Below, in pieces: positions 26,291 to 37,842 of a stretch of 64,000 nt of DNA. The stretch comes from Bryum argenteum. Its lineage: Eukaryota; Streptophyta; Bryopsida; Bryales; Bryaceae. The notes under the pieces are model-generated. The model searched no databases. It was not told where the DNA came from and worked only from the letters and a program-made list of their open reading frames with translations. The DNA lies in the NCBI GenBank assembly GCA_037043015.1, contig CM073321.1:18349001-18413000 (forward strand). Reading direction: 5' to 3'. The position numbers were made by a program, and so were the translations under genes. How positions within the stretch are numbered: the stretch's first letter is position 1; each line of letters opens with the position of its first letter.

Positions 26291-26899
26291 GTGATAGAGT
26301 GTTAGCCGGGAAAAGTATGGAAATACTTTACGAGCCTACTCAAGTCGACCAACGTCTACTTTCTTTAAGGCAGCAGGGAACTTCTAAGGAGAGGTTTTAG
26401 AGAGGTAACACTAGTCGTGCATGTCCCCTAACATGGGAGGGTACTCACTTGTTGCTATCATAGTCGTCGTAATGGCCTACGGGGTGTAGTATGTCAGGTT
26501 TAAGCCTAAGTTATCCTTGGGCACTGAAGTGCGCAACTATTGCAGACGACGTTGGCGCCTTAGCGGGCTTCTTAAGAATTTCAAAAGGCAAGTGAGAGAG
26601 ATTGTGAAGACGTTACGTGGTCGCAACAAGGAATAGTCCTACACCCAATCACTTAGGATAACTAATTGCATCACCGGTGGCCTAACGATAGCGACACCGC
26701 AGGTTGACGACGAGGACTGAAGATTTGCACAAGGCAGGGCAACAAGGAGGTAGCGTAGAAGAGAATATAACACAAGGCATAATAATAAGAAGCTTGGAAG
26801 AATTTTAAAATATATATGATGAACTTCTGGTTTTTTTGAAAGATAAATCAAATTCCAACACATCAAAGGATGAATCTCCGTTTATAATTCTGAATTGTA

Positions 26900-27870
26900 T
26901 GTTTGAAAATACTTTTATTCAGGAAAAAAGATTTTACAAAAGTTTGGTATCAAAAAGAAGATGGAAGTTATAATTTCATATTCAAACATCCTAGCAGAAA
27001 AAACAAAAAAGAAGAATTCCCCACTACTATATTGGATAGATCCACAATTTGAAGCCAATTGGGAGGAGAATTATGAGGATGACAATATATCCCTATCCAA
27101 AAGAAAAATGTGTTGGTATTGAACGGCTATGATATTATAAAAACAAAAGTTAAAAATACTCAAAACATAAAATTCGATCATATAATGCTCGTATATCTTC
27201 AAAAGATATAGGATAATAGACTAAATTATCGACATACCTTGGCTACTGCTAACACCCATTTTGAGACATCTCCATATGGAGTGAATAAAACTGATGACAA
27301 TGCACAAAGAGGCACATGTAAATTTACTAATCATGGATTTTTAGCACATGGAGGTTCAGAAGGTTATGTAGTAAAGTACAATAAAAAAAAGATATCAAAC
27401 GTTGTCCAAAATAGTTTTAGAGATCTTGGTAATGCTCTTGACTCTTTCATTTGGCAACATCTACATAAATTTGGTAAGGAGGTGGAAAACTTTTCTGAAG
27501 TTCAACATGCACCTGTTATTTCTGTATATATAGGTGTTGAAGAGTATCCTACAAAAGTACACCAAATACACCTAAGTAAGAACACATATATCAAAGCTCA
27601 CCTCGACAAAGAGTATATGAGAGCATCACTAATATCATGGTTTACAAGAGGAGATCCAAAAGGATGATACTTTAGTGTATTTTAATTATGTCTCGAGTTC
27701 AATATAAACAACGAAGCTGCTCTATTTATTCATGATAAGAAGTGTGTACATGGAACAATAAAGTTCCAAGAGGACACACTTGGTGACCAAGTTTACAAAA
27801 TTGGTATTGCTATGGTGAACAAAAAGCAATTGCATACAAGAACCATAAATTAATTCAAAAGAGGGAAAAA
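26900..27870 (+). pseudogene. 2OG-Fe(II) oxygenase-like gene remnant
   Basis: The longest open piece is 27,239-27,667. Its translation and the following ~200 nt (past a TGA at 27,665) resemble a double-stranded beta-helix Fe(II)/2-oxoglutarate oxygenase core. It has a conserved-looking segment (FTNHGFLAHGGSEGYVVKYN), then a candidate HxD (AHLDKE, ~27,600) and, after one more strand pair, a candidate distal His (CVHGTIKF, ~27,740). TET/JBP-like and other 2OG oxygenases are known cargo of some eukaryotic transposons, but I cannot assign the subfamily. Stops upstream (26,940-27,230) and at 27,665 show that it is broken. The segment starts at a TTG with no ATG, so it is probably an exon. Confidence 0.4.
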
Positions 27871-28048
27871 AAATGACGTGGAAAAATAGTAAGCCAGGAG
27901 GTGCATCTACTTCAAAGCAATGAGTAATATCGTGTATATATAAATTTTGGCGGCTTGTAATATCATGTACATTTAAAGTTTTGGTTATATCAATTTTGAC
28001 GGCTTGTATATATAGATTCATTAGCCTAGTTCAATTTTGACTAACTAA

Positions 28049-28440
28049 CTCTAACTTGATTATTTAATTAATTTAATATGGTATTCTAATTTTAGTACTC
28101 AAATATACAAAAAGTAATATTCTAAGATTAGAATTGAGTTATTTTAAATGAAATATTTTAAGATTAGTATCTAGTAAATAAGGTGCGATACTCTAACGTG
28201 ATTATTTAGTTAATTTGATATGGTATTCTAAGTTTAGTACTCAAATATTCTTAAAGTAGTATTCTAAGATTAGTATTGAGTTATTTTAAGTGACATATTC
28301 TAAGATTAATATCTAGTAAATAAGGTGACGTACTCTTACTTAATTATTTACTGAATTTGATATGGTATGCTAAGTTTTGTTTCTAATGTTCTTAAAGTAG
28401 TATTCTAAGATTAGAATTGAGTTATTTGAAAATTGAGCAA
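28049..28440 (+). repeat. 142-bp tandem repeat, about 2.75 copies
   Basis: Units begin at 28,049 (CTCTAACTTGATTATTTA), 28,191 (CTCTAACGTGATTATTTA) and 28,333 (CTCTTACTTAATTATTTA), an exact 142-bp step twice. The last unit is cut at about 28,440. The units are AT-rich and non-coding. Confidence 0.85.
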
Positions 28441-29586
28441 AGTAATTGAAAATTGCGAGCGGGGAAATGGAATTGAGTGTTTAAGGAGGTGAATGACTGC
28501 AAAGGAGGTCATTTGGCCTCTTCATGATGATAGGTCAGGTTATGATGAGGGTATGCATATGTTTGTGTACGTGTAATGAATAAACAAAATTATCACTAAA
28601 TTGAGTAATCTTAAAACTTCATCTCACTAGTATGATGTTTTTAAAGCTCATAATTTTCTAAAATTAACCTCTAAATATTAAATATCGTCTATATTTGGAC
28701 CATACTTCTTAAATTTAAGTTCTTCTTGGTTCTTACGGTTATCTTGTTCTTCAAACAGTCTCATGACTTTAATTGTAATAGATTCTTCATGACGTTGAAT
28801 GTAATCTTATTTAACAATTTAAAGTGATCATAGTTGGATTTACGTAAGTAATAACCAAGCAAAATTTGCATTTTCTTTTATTAGTTCTCAAGCTGAATTG
28901 CTTATAAAAGAAGATATATCCATATAAGAAACTTAATATTTTCAATGTATTAATGGTGTTATGAATATCTCATTCAATGGTCATACACTTTGCATGCTAA
29001 ATTTTGAACCTAAAATTACAGGTTGGTCACTCAAAATGTTACTTAGAATACATAAGAACCACCTCTTTTTGGATAAATTGATAAATACTTCTAATTTTGA
29101 ACTAGAAAATTATTAAATAGAATTGAATGAATTAAATTAATTACAATACTGAAATAACCAGAAGTCAATTCATAGAAAACAATACATGAGGTATAAATAA
29201 TTTATATATTTATATGTGAATAACTAAAATATTGGTAAACTCTAAACCATAAACCTTAGCTCTATTTCCTAAACCTTAAACATACCCTTGAACCTTAGAG
29301 CTTAGTCTAAAAACCCTAAATCCAAATTCTAACGCTAAACACTAAACCGTAAATTTTAAATTTTAAACCCTAAATATTAGCTTTAAATCCAAAATCCTTT
29401 CCGTAACTTTAAACCCTAAAGCATTGATTTTAAACCTTAAATCCTTACTTAAGTATAGTTAAATAATGTTCAATAGATATTGTAAGATTTTCTTTTGATT
29501 AGAATTTCGTAAAGATTTACTACAAAAAAGTAATAAGATATATAAATTGCGCAGTTGTATACGGATTCTCCGCTGAAATATGGTTA
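28441..29586. repeat. AT-rich spacer with degenerate CCCTAAA-like telomeric repeats (29,234-29,455)
   Basis: Within 29,234-29,455 the motif (T)AAACCCTAAA and variants (CTAAACCAT, CCTTAAACC, AACCCTAAA) recur many times in one orientation. This is the pattern of an eroded interstitial plant-type telomere array. The rest of the interval shows nothing I recognise. Confidence 0.6.
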
Positions 29587-30442
29587 AACCCCATATTTGT
29601 TATATTGGGAAATATGCAGGACTTTGGGAGATTTAAGAGTAGTGAATCATCTAAAATATTGTACAATGCTAAGCATAAAGTACTAGATGATATGCATCAA
29701 ACATGATATGAATATATGCAAATAGAGACATCGCTCTGAACAAACTATAGAAAAAGGATGTGGATAAAAGAATATTCCATTTATTTGCTTGTAAATATCA
29801 ATCATGATTCACAAAATATGTTATACAAGAGTGATGACTATCAAATCTGTACATAATTACTTCTATAGCTAATAGATGTAACTATTACGGAGTTCCACCA
29901 TAAGCGACGATACGGGATTGGATGAATGCTCGTTGACGCCGACGTGTCTAGCTAGAATCATTGTCTTGCATCAATGGACTATTAAGAAGGCGTTGCGAGT
30001 CTTTCGCGACGCCGGTCCTCAATACTTGACTTACGTAGCGAGTGGCGGCGGTTTTCCAGACAAAAGCTTAATTGCTCCCTGTTCCGTGGACTTCCAAGGA
30101 CATGGTTTTGGACTCTCTAAAACATGATCCTGAACAAAATAAAACAACGGCATTTCTTATAAGTGAACGAGCTAATAGATACATACGAGCAATAGGTAGC
30201 ATATGAGTCAAATGTCTAAGAATGTCCAGCGTATTAGAGTGTACAGCAATAGATCTACAAATAGTTATTCGTTCTTGCAAACACTTAACTCAAAGCATAA
30301 AATGGACACTCTGGAGTAACTTCGCAAGAGATGAAGAAACAAACCTTTACAAAAACTTCTTCAGAAATATTCACGTCAATGTCGTATAACATACGCTTCG
30401 TAGGCGTACATGTAATTTGAAGAGGAGAACCGTTATGATTTA
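29587..30442 (-). repeat. Terminal fragment of a second copy of the large composite element
   Basis: The whole segment is an inverted copy of 55,080-55,932 (856 versus 853 bp, roughly nine bases in ten identical by eye). It includes the terminal AACCCCATATTTGTTATATT (29,587) and a broken copy of the last exon (around 29,900-30,120, with a TAG and a one-base shift). Homology stops exactly at 30,442, and the left TIR of the large element begins at 30,443. This fragment is therefore the end of another copy, probably cut by insertion of the large element. Confidence 0.8.
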
Positions 30443-30462
30443 AACCCCATATTCGTTATATT
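30443..30462 (+). repeat. Left terminal inverted repeat of the large element
   Basis: Identical over 20 bp to the inverse of 55,913-55,932. A diverged third copy of the same end is at 29,587. The 30,463-30,881 stretch behind it, downstream of the DUF7869-like gene, shows nothing coding. Confidence 0.75.
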
Positions 30463-32532
30463 TGGAACATTTTTATCTCCCAAATTAAAACAAGACAACG
30501 GATGAAGCCAAAATCAACATTTAGAGGGGTTTCACCGTAGGCATATGTACTTTGAATTTACTAATTTCCATCATATTTGGAGATGATATGAGACCTCTTG
30601 AATCTTAGAAAATATGTTTATCTTAAAAAAAGTTTCTAACCATACATATGTTTGATACGATATATGACAAGATTAACATACCAACAAAAGATAATTTTCT
30701 TTCAATTGATAATAATCATGGAGTCAACTTAAACAATCTTTTTATACAAACAAAATATACTGAATATGGATAGTAAAACGTACAAATATATAATACTCTA
30801 TATACTAAATATCAAAGTAATGTTTATGTCAATACCAAGTTTAAGTACTAACACACCTACTTCCATAATAAAAACTATATACTAAGAGACTACTCTTGAG
30901 AAGATGAAGCAAACTCCCGTAAAGAAGCCCTTGATGATTTCGACCTGCTTCTTCGATATCGTAATAATTGCGTCTATACCTTCATTGCTTTCCTCGTCAG
31001 AAAGCGTAATTCTTGATTTCCAAGCAGTGAAAATAGCATCTGTTGGTTGCGAAGATACATCTACACCTTTCTCAACAGTCCAACGAAGCTTTCTATTTGT
31101 ATCCCAATCTGTGTAATACTTCAGAATTTCTTTGGAGCGTGACATTGGACGGAAGAACTGGATGTCGACCGTATTGGGTAGGTCTGGGTTTGAATTTGGA
31201 TCAGACATTGCTCGCTCGAGCCAGAAAGGCCGGCCATCGGTGCTGTATGGACGCAGTGCAACAAAATAACCCTTATAAAGGTCACGTCCAACTCGAAATG
31301 AAGGAGCAGGACGATCACGTCTCTGACCAACAAAATTATCATCGTCGTCGTACTCTTCGCGCATATTCCCTTCTGAAGGAAACTCATCTTCCATAGAATG
31401 TGCAAGTCGAGTTGACGGCCAGAATCCATGTTGTAAAGGTAATGGATCCTCCAAACTTGACGGAATCCCATTTTGCGACGATGCAAGTACATCCATGGGT
31501 ATACAAATAGCATCTTTTACGCCGCTCCAGTAATATGAGAGAGGCTCGTACAATCTCCGCGATTCAATTGACTCACGTGATAATCGTTCCCAATGATCGA
31601 CAAAGCCTGAAATCCCTTTCACCACCTCAGGCAAATGGCGCATCTCGTTTGTACGCATTGCATCCGGGTCACCACGTGGCCATAATGATCTGCCTTTCGA
31701 ATCCTCCTTCCAGAATTTAATACCAGCATGATCACCTCTAGGAAGCCATTTCTTGTCGTGACAGAAAATATTGTACTTCATTACGGGGCATCCACTTAGA
31801 TCCATGTAAAACTTGAATTGATGCGCTTTCGTATGCCCCACCAATGCTTCGTCGCCGAGTAACATCCACTCTTCAATGAATTTCTTGAAGTCCGGAACCT
31901 CTTGAACGAGGTGTGGAATAACTGGAAGTTTCTCAATCCTCATAAAAGATTTCATGACAAGAGGGATGGTAGAATAATCCTCCTTTTGCAACGACATGCT
32001 CCAATGCCCAAATAACGCATCTATGTCATCATGAGTGTGACTGACGAGCATAAAATTAACATATATCTCTCGGAATACTTGTTTTGCTACCAAAAGAGAC
32101 CAAAAACTGAAGATGAATCTATTCTTGTTATCACTCACAGCATTATCCATTTGGACATTCAAAATTGGAGGCAAAGGCTTTGCTAGAACTAGGATGTCAG
32201 AAATAGGGCCTAATGGATCCATACACACCTATGAACCTCGTAAAAGAGCAGTATACAATGGATGCGATGGGGGCTCTGTAAAGAGCTGTCTAGATGAGGA
32301 TTTAGGTGCAGCTTCTAGATCCCGCAGAAGTTTTGTAAACGAGCCAACCGTATAATTGGCATCATGTGAGTAAACATCTAATCCATAATGGGCGTATCGC
32401 TGGTCTACATGACCATGAGCAAGAATTCCCGTAACTGCAAGAGGTAACTTCATGAGTCCGTCTAAGTTCTTCAGCTTATGAGACAAGGAAGGTGATGCTG
32501 TTTTAGAGTGGTCCATCTTGTCATGCATAATG

Positions 32533-35500
32533 TGTCGGATGCCATGTATCCACTTTGTCTTCCCTTACACGTTTATTAGTGTAATACCCGTGTTTAGGTG
32601 ACTCGTGTATCGTTCCAGGGATTCTTTGAAGTGACTAAGATAAAGTAGTGCTAAAACACCCGACCACCAAACGTTTCTACTTCCAACTTATGTTTTAGCC
32701 TTGCATGGCAAGGGTATCCCTTTGCAAGAGGGGATGCACAAAGACTCTTTCCCTTATGTTTATCGTGGCGGAAACGTCTACACTTCGACTCTATTACACA
32801 AACACCCACTTAGGCACACATTACGTCCTCACAACTAATCTGTAATGGCCGGCCGAATTAGCAGGTCACGCAGCCCGTCCTGGTTGCCCTATCACCTTTA
32901 TTACAATGACAGATTCCAAGAGCTCTAAATTCGGCTAGAGGACGTCTACACGTATTCCGGTCACGTACTGTGCTTGATCCGTCTCCTGAGACTACAGAGG
33001 AACCGAAGTCCATAGCAGTTGGAGGTCGGATTGGAATCCGGCCTCGCACACTCTACTCCCAGACCCTCCCAGACCATAAGGTGTTTACCACAGCACTTTC
33101 CCTCTCTCAGACACCTACACCAGTTCAAGACACAAGACACTCAAGAATACGTTCAACTCGACCTCCACTTTACAGAAACGATGTAACAAAGAATCCGGAT
33201 TCCTAACTCCCAACTCACGACCCAGACACAGTAGATACGACTTCTAAGCACTTAACCTCGAAGGGAGACAAAGAAAGGATCACACCGAATATGCGCATAA
33301 GATGGTTTAGATCAACAGTAAGAAATGAATGTTTTAGGTGACAAAACCTTCACCTATAAGTACTTCTAAGTCAACGACTTAGAAAGCTAACTAGATTGCG
33401 GCGCCGACCCACACGGCCTACTCCTCAAAAAGCGGCTCGCATCCACAAAAAGATATTTCTAACTGTCCTAGGCCGGATTCCAATCCGGCTTCCTAACCCT
33501 CGCCGACTTCTAACTTCCGGCCTCAGAGTACGTCCTACGTCTTCTTCGTTGAGCTAACCCCGTGCTTCGGCCGTTCCAAGGGCGAGGCTGCGATCCGACC
33601 TGTCTTAACTCTCTTGCCCGTGTCCGTGATCATGTACTCGTCATCACTTGCGCTCTCTTCCGTGTCGTCTCCGCTCTTCAACTCTTCCTCCTCGGAGTGT
33701 TCGAGGCCGATATCATGAAGCTTCCGAGCGCTTGGGGACTTTTCGTACTACTCGGACGTAAGTTTCCTCTTCGCAATACGAGTGTTCTTGGCCGGAGAAT
33801 CTGCTTGGCCGGCTGCGCCTTCCTCCGTCTTTACCTTGCTTTTGCCTTTGGTGTCCGCCGGACTCGAGGGTCCAGTATCCGTCCTCTCGGCGTCAGCCGG
33901 GTTCTGCCTCGGGGTCTGTGCTGGAGTGGTTGCAAAGGCCGGAACCAATGCCATCTCGTTAATCCGCTCACGGACGGAGTCCTGCACCACCTTCACTTCA
34001 GCGTTGCTCTTCTCAATCTTGGTGGAGTACGTCTTTGCGGCCATGAGAAACTTCCGGAAAGTCTCCGCCTTGAAAACTTCAGACTGTAGGATTCCGGCCT
34101 CGTACAGGTTGGCCTTCTGAAGTACCTCGGCCGGAACCTCAGAGACTTCCACCAACTTAACAACCTGCTCGTGAGCGGTCTGAACGGCTTGTCGGCCGAT
34201 CACGAGCTCTTCCTCCCTTCGCCTGACCGTCTCCCTCAAGCGCCGATTATCCATCGTGAGCTTTGTGATCTGTCGCTCTTGCTGGTGGTACTCCTCTTTG
34301 GTCGGCTTGGAATCCCACTTCTGTTTCACATCAAGTAAAGTGTGCCCCCCAAACTCCTTACATAACCGAGCAATTAGTCTCTGGTAACGGAAGTACGTGG
34401 TTCGAGCCTCCGTGAAGTGGTACCACGCCCTCCTCATCGGATCCGAATGATTGGCGGACGGACTAGTGGATGGAGGAAGTTGGGGGTCATTGGGCTGCAT
34501 GGGATTCTCCCAATCGGCTGTAACCTCGTCATCTTACACGACCGTCGAAGCTTGGCCGCTTTTAGTCTGAACTCCGGCCAAGTTCGGCTTCTTTGGAGGG
34601 GGCGAAGACAGAAGTACGATTACCTCGGGTGCAGCTCGCGGCGGTGTCTCCTCGCGAGCCGGCTCCTGGAGCACATCCGGCTTTACGTCCTCCTCGTCGG
34701 ATCCGACCTCGTCCTCTTCGTCATCTGAGTAGACGGCCTTGCTGTCCGCGTCTTCCTTGGATTCAAACACGCCGTTGTTTTGAGAGGACAACGCAATCCC
34801 ATAGTTTGATTCCTCCTCCTCCGTCAGGACCTCCTCCTTTTTATACAAGTGGTAAAGGAAGAGAGTGATCGGGCTAGGTCGGGTCTTACCCACGTTCTCC
34901 GCGAGCCGGGCGACTAAGTCGCGGATGATGATGCCCTAGTCGACATCCCGCTCTCCTCGTACCGACCCCAGGACGGTTTTGGCAAGCTGGACGCTAATCC
35001 AATGCAGCTTGTCCGCGTGGATGATTGGCGCTAGGAATCTGATCACCGCGCGCTCCCTCGACTCCTTGCAGTCCTCCACTGCGTAGCCGTTGTTCTTGTG
35101 CGGCTTCCCGTGAACGGCCGTCTTCGCCCATTTGTGTTTACGGCCGCACAACCCCACCCCGCTGTTTCCGATCAGGCCGTAAACTGTCCTCCAATGAACG
35201 GTCGTCCAGGACGCCGACTTCCCTCTAACCGTCCCTTTGAACTGGTTTGGCGCGCCGGTCTTTATTTCGCGCACCATCGCCGCATCACGTAGTCCTCACG
35301 GGGTCTCAAGCAAGCCGGACAGGCCCATCCGATCTAGGTCCTCCGTCAGCATCGTCTACTCTTCTTCTTCGGCCGTAATGATAGGGAGTACCAGCTTGAT
35401 GGAAATCTTGTGCTCCTCCTGCGCCGGAGCGGAAGCGGAAGCCAATCATGCCATCGGGAAGAAAAGTGAAAGAAAGGAGCGAGTGGCCGGGCTGAGATCG

Positions 35501-35978
35501 GCCAGGGGGCCGGATCGGAAACTAAGGGACGGAAAGCGAAAAGACGGAAGGTAGGGGCGCAAGAAAGCGAGAAGGCAGGTAACGACAAGGGCGGACGGGT
35601 CGCGTTTTATAGGGAGAGTCGGATTCAAATTCGACCATCATGACTTGTCCGTCCGCCATCATTGCCGTCTCCGTACGGAGCCGTCTTTGGCACTGTTGGT
35701 CATTATTATCCTTCCAGCAACTCCGTCCTCCAGCCGCCGTCTTTAACCCCATTCCGGGTTCTGACAGTATGTCCTCGCCGTTTGAGTGCGGAGTACGGGT
35801 TCGCGAACCCGTCCTTTTTATTACAAACTACATTCTAAAGATAACACTTATTTGTAAAAACGCATTTGCCTTATAGTATACAGCCTATCACATACTTAGG
35901 TCGGATTCTTGACACTATTCTTATTCTTAATGCGCATTAAAACATATTGGCACACAATCGAAAAAACAGGGTCCGACA
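32533..35978 (-). mobile_element. Element A: nested gag-like element with TG...CA ends and 5-bp target duplication
   Basis: It begins TGTCGGATGCC (32,533) and ends GGGTCCGACA (35,978), with TAATG on both sides (32,528-32,532 and 35,979-35,983). The ends form a 7-bp inverted repeat TGTCGGA/TCCGACA. The insertion lies inside the DUF7869-like coding sequence, and its excision restores the frame exactly, which proves the borders. TG...CA termini and 5-bp duplications are hallmarks of retroviral-type integrases, yet I find no long terminal repeats: the first and last ~300 bp are unrelated. It carries a minus-strand gag-like gene (35,277-33,748) and about 1.2 kb of non-coding sequence after it (32,533-33,747). 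Confidence 0.85.
33748..35277 (-). pseudogene. Gag-like/coiled-coil protein of element A
   Basis: One reading frame with two internal stops (TAG at 34,936 and a stop at 34,534). The order is: a globular N-terminal domain (W..VYG motif near the start, then GYAVEDCKESRERAVIRFLAP, ~35,200-35,000), FLYHLYKKEE, an acidic linker (DDEEDEVGSDEEDVKPD), Pro-rich sequence (SSPPPKKP), and a long coiled coil (KLTMDNRRLRETVRRREEEL to SVRERINEMAL, ~34,290-33,950). The C-terminus is basic. The same architecture recurs in elements B, D and, truncated, E. The N-terminal domain vaguely recalls the 'putative plant transposon protein' domain of plant retroelements. That resemblance is from memory and untested. 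I see no zinc knuckle, protease, reverse transcriptase or integrase. Confidence 0.6.
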
Positions 35979-37309
35979 TAATGGTCAAAACATCTTGAGG
36001 CGACTCCTTAGACCTAAAGCGGTTGAGGTAGTATAAGTCACTGTGCACATATGCGGAATCTAAGTGCACATTTAACTTCCTCGACCATATAAGAGATGAT
36101 TGTGTCCCAGGAAGAGTGAGCTTCATCAATGATTGTAACTCATTATACTTAGAGCAACGCGCGAAATTGTCCCCCGATCTTTTGCCATAGTATTTTGGAT
36201 AGCTGAGGCGGCGAATCTTACTAAGGTTTGAAGTTGACACCGGCGGGAGCCCACACTCTTCAAGGTGATGATCAAGAAGAGGAATTTGGTCCTTCCACTT
36301 AAAACTTAAAGGAAGTACCTTAGCAACAACCTTCTCCCCCGATGGAAGGCTCCGGGACTTGTGAGGCATGTGATTGGCATGTCTATCAAGTATTGCCCCT
36401 AAGACGGCAAAAGCAACAACGGTATGACTCCTAGGCTTTGGCAAGCCCGTGTTCTCGTGTAACTGAGCCTCATGCCCATCACCTGCTCTCTGGGCGTTGC
36501 GATAAAACGTACCGTTGCTCACGCCCATGATTTTCATCGACTTAATTGGACAAACATCGATACCTTCTAGAGTGACTATATTTCGCCTTTCAGCATTTCT
36601 GTGGAACTGCCTATGGACATCGAGTTTGATGTGATTCTTCAACTGCACAGTTGTCTTGTCGTAAATGCGACACGTGAGAACCTTAATCTTCTCCCTTGGA
36701 TATAGTTGAACACAGTTGTGCCTACAGCAGGTATTACGTGCGACCGTGTTGATTGACTCCTCTGTCATCAGAAACTGTGCTTTGCACGAAACTGGAGTAG
36801 ACTCATTCCTTAAAGAATTGTCATACGATCGAGTTTGAGATGACCCCTGCCGCCGACTACGTTCCCGGACCCATCTGTTGTAAACATCTTGCTGACTATG
36901 GTCAAAGAGACTAACACTGTCTAGGAGGACTTGTTGGATGGACCATAACTTGAAAGAGTATATCCAGCCGTCAGGATCCTCGACCGCAACAAACAAAGTT
37001 GAAACTTGCACCACAACTCGGGAATCACCGAGTAAGCCATTACAATCAGCTACAGCGCCAGATTGTAGGTTTCGAAGTAAACCCTCAGCGATTTTGAGTC
37101 CTTCGGAATCAAGCATTGCAACAGTCACTCCTGTCCAGAGCCGTGGAGGAACAACTTGAGCAGCAAGTAAATCAGGATTTATAGGTGCATCAATGAAAGT
37201 GTTATCATCTGAAGAGAAATACATCCTGCAATATATCTTCAGAAGGTTAATTACTATTTGAACAAAAACATGGTCACAACTTCAGGACAGTATGAGAAAC
37301 GAACACATG

Positions 37310-37842
37310 CAGTTTAGCTCGAGTCGAGCTAAACTGACTAAGATAATACATTCTACAGTTTAGCTCGACTCGAGCTAATCTGCATTATGTAGTCGATCAA
37401 TCAGTTTAGCTTGACTCGAGCTAAATTGTCTAACCTACACTGCGTTGCAATTTAGTTCGAATTGAGCTAAACTGCTGAAATATGCTTGCCATACAGTTTA
37501 GCTCGAGTCGAGCTAAACTGCTGAAATATGCTTGCCATACAGTTTAGCTCGACTTGAGTTAAACTGCAGACATATCCATGTCATACAGTTTCGCTCGACT
37601 CGAGCTACACTGTCCGACCAAATGCATACAGCAGTTTAGCTCGACTCGAGCTAAAGTGTATGGCATGGATATGTCTGCAGTTTAACTCGAGTCGAGCTAA
37701 ACTGTATGGTAAGCATATTTCAGCAGTTTAGCTCGACTCTAGCTAAACTGTATGGCGAGCATATTTCAGCAATTTAGCTCGAGTCGAGCTAAACTGCAGT
37801 ATGCATTAGGTCAGACAGTTTAGCTCGAGTTGAGATAAACTG
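37310..37842. repeat. 12-unit palindrome array with exact 46-bp period
   Basis: Twelve 27-bp near-palindromes start at 37310, 37356, 37402, 37448, 37494, 37540, 37586, 37632, 37678, 37724, 37770 and 37816. All eleven steps are exactly 46 bp, so every spacer is 19 bp. The consensus is the arm CAGTTTAGCTCGA, one central C or G, and the arm's reverse complement. Spacers 4 and 5 are identical. Spacers 8, 9 and 10 are close reverse complements of spacers 6, 5 and 4, so the array as a whole is mirrored about ~37,622. It lies in the first intron/leader of the DUF7869-like gene, just upstream of the acceptor at 37,227. It resembles a CRISPR array only in layout. Confidence 0.95.

Larger units (their letters stand above)
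30882..37226 (-). pseudogene. DUF7869-like transposase candidate, interrupted by element A
   Basis: It reads from 37,226, behind a splice acceptor (tattgcag), down to 35,979, then resumes at 32,532 and runs to 30,882. Removing element A and one 5-bp duplication leaves 2,892 nt, exactly 964 codons, and joins DVLTI to MHDKMDHSKT in frame. The N-terminal part has Cys/His-containing sequence (NTCCRHNCVQLYPREKI) and VTLEGIDVCPIKSMKIMGVS. The C-terminal part has the family signature: VQMDNAVSDNKNRFIF (~32,060-32,160), then FMLVSHTHDDIDALFGHW. These Asp/His blocks resemble an RNase-H-type transposase core; the transposase role is inferred from context. A TAG at 32,229-32,231 breaks the gene. The first intron (37,227 upward) contains the 12-unit palindrome array, and the likely promoter is at 38.2-38.5 kb. 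Confidence 0.75.

Noticed and set aside
32533-35978. LTRs at the ends of elements A and B
   Set aside because: I compared the first and last few hundred bases of A and of B and found no direct repeat beyond a few bases. They are described as TG...CA-ended elements without visible LTRs.
37310-37842. Reading the regular palindrome array as a CRISPR array
   Set aside because: Layout is similar, but the sequence is eukaryotic, spacers are repeated or mirrored copies of one another, there are no cas genes, and the same palindrome recurs at other spacings. It is reported as an element-internal repeat.
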